From: Euryarchaeota archaeon UBA182
GTDB taxonomy: Archaea > Thermoplasmatota > Poseidoniia > Poseidoniales > Thalassarchaeaceae
Assembly: GCA_002495675.1 (NCBI GenBank)
Contig: DAGH01000016.1
Coordinates: forward strand, 1-33,401
DNA length: 33,401 nucleotides
Reading direction: 5' to 3'
Part shown: in pieces, positions 30,550 to 33,401 of the stretch
Layout: each line of letters opens with the position of its first letter
Position numbering within the stretch: position 1 is the first letter of the stretch
Notes under the pieces: model-generated
Databases searched by the model: none
What the model saw: only the letters and a program-made list of their open reading frames with translations
Told to the model about the DNA's origin: nothing
Program-made: the position numbers and the translations under genes

Positions 30550-33401
30550 ATGAGACTCATGAAAATAGACGTGCTCAATTTCAAGTCATTTGGGGGGGAG
30601 GTGACAATACCCTTCCAATCAGGTTTCACTGCCATCACAGGGCCAAATGGGTCCGGAAAGTCAAATTCAGGAGATGCCATTCAGTTTGTACTCGGCACTA
30701 GATCTACGAAGGCCTTGAGGGCTGAGAATCTCAAGGAGTTAATCTTCAACGGGGGAAACAACAGTAGGGCTGCCAAGAAGATGTCTGCAACACTGACCTT
30801 CACCAACCCTCAGCGGGGAGATGGTACTCGACAACTCCGAGTAGATACCGATGAGGTTGCGTTTACACGGTCAGTCAGGTTGACGGAAAGGGGCGAACCA
30901 AAGTCTGAGTTCAGAATAAATGGAGAGAAAACGACCTCCGGGGAGTTCAGACGCATATTGAAGGAGGCAGGTCTCAGAGGGGATGGATACAACGTGGTTT
31001 TGCAAAACGACGTGACGACACTCGCCACGATGACTGCCCATCGAAGACGTGCGATACTGGAAGACGTAGCTGGAGTCACAGCATATGATGATGACATCCG
31101 AAAAGCGTCCAGTCAGAGAAAGCAGGTTGAGAACTCTATGGAGACAATCGATCTGTTCGAGGCTGACCAAAAGAAACAGTTGGAAAGCCTAGGGAAAGAA
31201 AGGGAGCAAGCCCTCAAATTCAGGGAGCTGAAACAAGAGTTAGATCACAACAAGGCAATGGTTTCCAAATGTAGGTATCTCGCCAAGGTGCATGAGATTA
31301 ACGCACTACTTACTGAACAACAAGAATACAGAACGCGGTCATCTACACTTCTTGAGGAGGCCAGAAGGAAGGAGCAGGACCTTCTCAGACTGGAGGACGA
31401 GCTTTCCGAGATTGGGCGTCAGATAGATTCCCTTTCCACTGGCGAAAACAAGAAGATTATTGACAAGATGCGTAAGTTAGAGGTTGAAATTGAGAGGGCA
31501 AAAGACAGGATAAGTGACCTAAACACATCCTTGGATGAGGCTCAGGCTGATCTAGAGTTTAACGAGGACGAGATCGACAGAGTGGATAGATCAATACAAG
31601 AACATCAGACATCTAAGACCGCTGCCCTGTCGGAAATAACGATAGCCGACGAAGAAATTGAAAAGTCAGATAAAGCAATAAGAGAAGCAAAAGAAATCCT
31701 AGAAACTGGGAGCAAAATCCAATTAGACCTGAGTCGAGCACTAGGAAAGGCAAACGATGCGGTAACAAAGGCACAAGATGAGCATTCTGCGTTGACGCTT
31801 GCATTTGACAGAGCGGATCAATCGATGACCCTCTCAATAGAGTCCGTGGTACAATTAGAGGAGGAGTACGAGCAAGCAACCCTGCTCAGAGACGATCTCG
31901 AGATCCACGGGGAGGACATGAAGATTGAGTCCGATCGCGAGGACCCCGCGAAAATGGGTGAGGAATTAATACGCCTCAGAAAAATCGAGGCTCGCCTTAG
32001 GGAGGAAAGAGACAGGGCAGATTCCAGGCATCGCGAATCTGAGATGAGATTGGAAAAGGCCAGAGCGAGAATCGAAGCCCAAACTCATGGGTCTGCGGGA
32101 GTGGCAGCAGCTCTGACGAAACTTAGGCAACAAGGACTCATCAGGGGGATACTCGGTTCCATAGCCGAACTAGCCACGCCCAAAGACCAGTCTCACTCAG
32201 ACGGTATAGCGCTCGCGTTAGGCGGCGCTATGAGGAGCATAGTCGTCGAGGACGACCAAGTTGCTGCGGATTGTATCTCTTGGTTGAAAAAGAATGGTGG
32301 TGGAAGAGCCACATTCCTGCCCTTAAACCGTCTTGGAAAACAGAGGCCACAAGGAAGATCATTGATGGTCGTCAGGAATCCAGGCGTGATTGGATTCATC
32401 CATGAGTTGCTGGAATACCCTGAAGAAATTGAGAATGCCATTCTGCTAGTGAGCAGGAGCACCCTGCTCGTGGAGAATTTGGATGTCGCTAGGAAGAACA
32501 TGGGAGGCGTCAGAATGGTCACCATAGACGGATCCGTAGTCGATGGAAGCGGAGCAATGACCGGCGGATCGTTGTCAAAGACGGCACCGAAATTTGGTTC
32601 CTCGGACCCGACAATCGCTCTTAGGCCTCTTGAGAACGAGGTCAATGAAGCCAGTTTAGCTAGAGCAACAGTTGAGGTCGCCCTCAGGGACGCAAGGGGT
32701 TCAATGCAAGAGCTCACTGACAGAATAGCGGAAATCTCTGGGTCGGGCACTGAGACGAAATTCAGAGAATGGAGAGCTGATCTTGATAGGGCTGAGAATG
32801 ATGTCAAATCACTCGCATCACGACTGAAGGACGCGAGGACGGATCTAGAACGTTCCGAGGCTGCCAAAAGAACCTCTGAGACCGATCTCAACAATGCAAA
32901 ACAGTCCCTCGAGGATGCACTTAACAGCAGGAACGAAGCAAGTGAAAAACTCCTTCAACAATCGCCCGACCATCTATCCAAGACACTCTCTGAGGCTCAA
33001 ATGGCCAGAGGCAGGGCTCAGATCGCTCGTCAACAGGCCGCTGGCAACGTAACTTCTGCGGATGTCAGCCTTGGCGTTCTGAACAGTAGGATGAAGGAAC
33101 TGAAGAACAAAAATGACAGACTCGCCTCGCAGAATGAATCATGGAAAACAGAAATCAGTAGTATAGAGATCCGATCAAACGAATCCGAGCAAGAACTTGT
33201 AGAGCTGCGATCCAAGGCACAACATGCGAGTGAAGAGATGGGAATCCTCTCTAGAAGGAGAGACCAAGTAATTGAGGAGCGAACTCAAGCTCGAACTGAA
33301 TCCCAATCAAGCAGATCAGAAAGAGAGAGAATTCATGTCACCATTGAAGACATAGATAGTGCCATAGGTGTTGCAAGAAATGCTGACAAGGAACTGGAGG
33401 A
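30550..33401 (+). CDS. smc: Chromosome segregation SMC protein (3' end outside window)
   Basis: The frame is open from ATG 30550 to the last base with no stop. Walker A is GPNGSGKS (31-38) after the start MKIDVLNFKSFGG; the Q-loop region reads YNVVLQNDVT, followed by RRAILEDVAGVTAYDDDI, as in SMC. A coiled coil runs from about 170 to 510. The hinge lies at about 513-690: GVAAALTKLRQQGLIRGILG, ALGGAMRSIVVEDD and DGSGAMTGGS. The return coiled coil then runs to residue 950 at the window edge. The signature motif and Walker B in the C-terminal head are beyond it. SMC compacts and helps segregate chromosomes, usually with ScpA/ScpB, which may lie downstream. ATG at 30559 is an alternative start. 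Confidence 0.96.
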   Translation, partial: MRLMKIDVLNFKSFGGEVTIPFQSGFTAITGPNGSGKSNSGDAIQFVLGTRSTKALRAENLKELIFNGGNNSRAAKKMSATLTFTNPQRGDGTRQLRVDTDEVAFTRSVRLTERGEPKSEFRINGEKTTSGEFRRILKEAGLRGDGYNVVLQNDVTTLATMTAHRRRAILEDVAGVTAYDDDIRKASSQRKQVENSMETIDLFEADQKKQLESLGKEREQALKFRELKQELDHNKAMVSKCRYLAKVHEINALLTEQQEYRTRSSTLLEEARRKEQDLLRLEDELSEIGRQIDSLSTGENKKIIDKMRKLEVEIERAKDRISDLNTSLDEAQADLEFNEDEIDRVDRSIQEHQTSKTAALSEITIADEEIEKSDKAIREAKEILETGSKIQLDLSRALGKANDAVTKAQDEHSALTLAFDRADQSMTLSIESVVQLEEEYEQATLLRDDLEIHGEDMKIESDREDPAKMGEELIRLRKIEARLREERDRADSRHRESEMRLEKARARIEAQTHGSAGVAAALTKLRQQGLIRGILGSIAELATPKDQSHSDGIALALGGAMRSIVVEDDQVAADCISWLKKNGGGRATFLPLNRLGKQRPQGRSLMVVRNPGVIGFIHELLEYPEEIENAILLVSRSTLLVENLDVARKNMGGVRMVTIDGSVVDGSGAMTGGSLSKTAPKFGSSDPTIALRPLENEVNEASLARATVEVALRDARGSMQELTDRIAEISGSGTETKFREWRADLDRAENDVKSLASRLKDARTDLERSEAAKRTSETDLNNAKQSLEDALNSRNEASEKLLQQSPDHLSKTLSEAQMARGRAQIARQQAAGNVTSADVSLGVLNSRMKELKNKNDRLASQNESWKTEISSIEIRSNESEQELVELRSKAQHASEEMGILSRRRDQVIEERTQARTESQSSRSERERIHVTIEDIDSAIGVARNADKELE

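Noticed and set aside
32193..32894. 233-residue minus-strand frame inside smc
   Set aside because: It is opposite the clear SMC hinge and coiled coil; Ser-rich composition is the antisense of Glu/Arg-rich coding.

Overview
The window reads as a piece of a euryarchaeal chromosome, most likely a marine planktonic archaeon of the Marine Group II / Candidatus Poseidoniales type. The archaeal assignment rests on the sequence: a complete A-type ATP synthase operon, a clamp-loader small subunit (RfcS), an RPA large subunit followed by its RPA-associated protein, a geranylgeranyl diphosphate synthase next to a geranylgeranyl reductase (archaeal ether-lipid chemistry), an SMC protein, and a tRNA-Met whose intron fits the archaeal bulge-helix-bulge rule exactly. 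The Marine Group II assignment is an inference from gene content: a surface protein with GCC2/GCC3-like and thrombospondin type 3-like repeats, and archaeal genes mixed with bacterial-type ones (SelO, RNase PH, MogA). No phage, integrase, insertion sequence, rRNA or CRISPR array is visible.

Layout. 1-1852: 3' part of a repeat-rich surface protein. 1897-2706: orphan class III substrate-binding-type protein without a signal peptide. 2712-4232 (-): SelO. 4308-4438 (-): intron-containing tRNA-Met(CAU). 4580-5455: three-helix membrane protein, probably leaderless. 5458-8872 (-): rfcS, panB, rph and mogA, with tRNA-Phe on the opposite strand between panB and rph. 8873-9104: a 232-base gap holding a long inverted repeat just upstream of RPA. 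9105-11740: RPA and RPA-associated protein. 11721-13757 (-): two poorly known proteins, one with three SAP-like motifs and one resembling a degenerate porphobilinogen deaminase. 13840-15932: GGPP synthase and geranylgeranyl reductase. 15918-16640 (-): a UbiE-like methyltransferase. 16770-25348: ATP synthase H-I-K-E-C-F-A-B-D. 25418-27826: a membrane protein resembling a site-2 protease that has lost its metal ligands. 27826-28770: panE. 28775-30361 (-): nadB. 30550-33401: smc, cut by the window end.

How the genes work together. The ATP synthase block is one tightly packed operon with a promoter at its head, a hairpin just after the c-subunit gene and a hairpin after the last gene. PanB and PanE are two steps of pantothenate (CoA) synthesis, placed about 20 kb apart. 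NadB starts de novo NAD synthesis; NadA and NadC are not in the window. RPA, RPA-associated protein, RfcS and SMC serve DNA replication, repair and chromosome structure. The GGPP synthase and reductase make and saturate the isoprenoid chains of the membrane lipids.

The most unusual items are the pseudo-site-2-protease after the ATP synthase operon, a bacterial-type RNase PH in an archaeon, the degenerate HemC-like protein, the structured RNA candidate before RPA, and a palindromic TATA element that could drive two divergent genes. Packing is dense: several convergent pairs overlap or lie within 5 bases of each other, and no gene-free stretch exceeds 300 bases; the largest are 8873-9104 and 30362-30549. 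Functions were assigned by reading motifs and family resemblance by eye; no database search was run.
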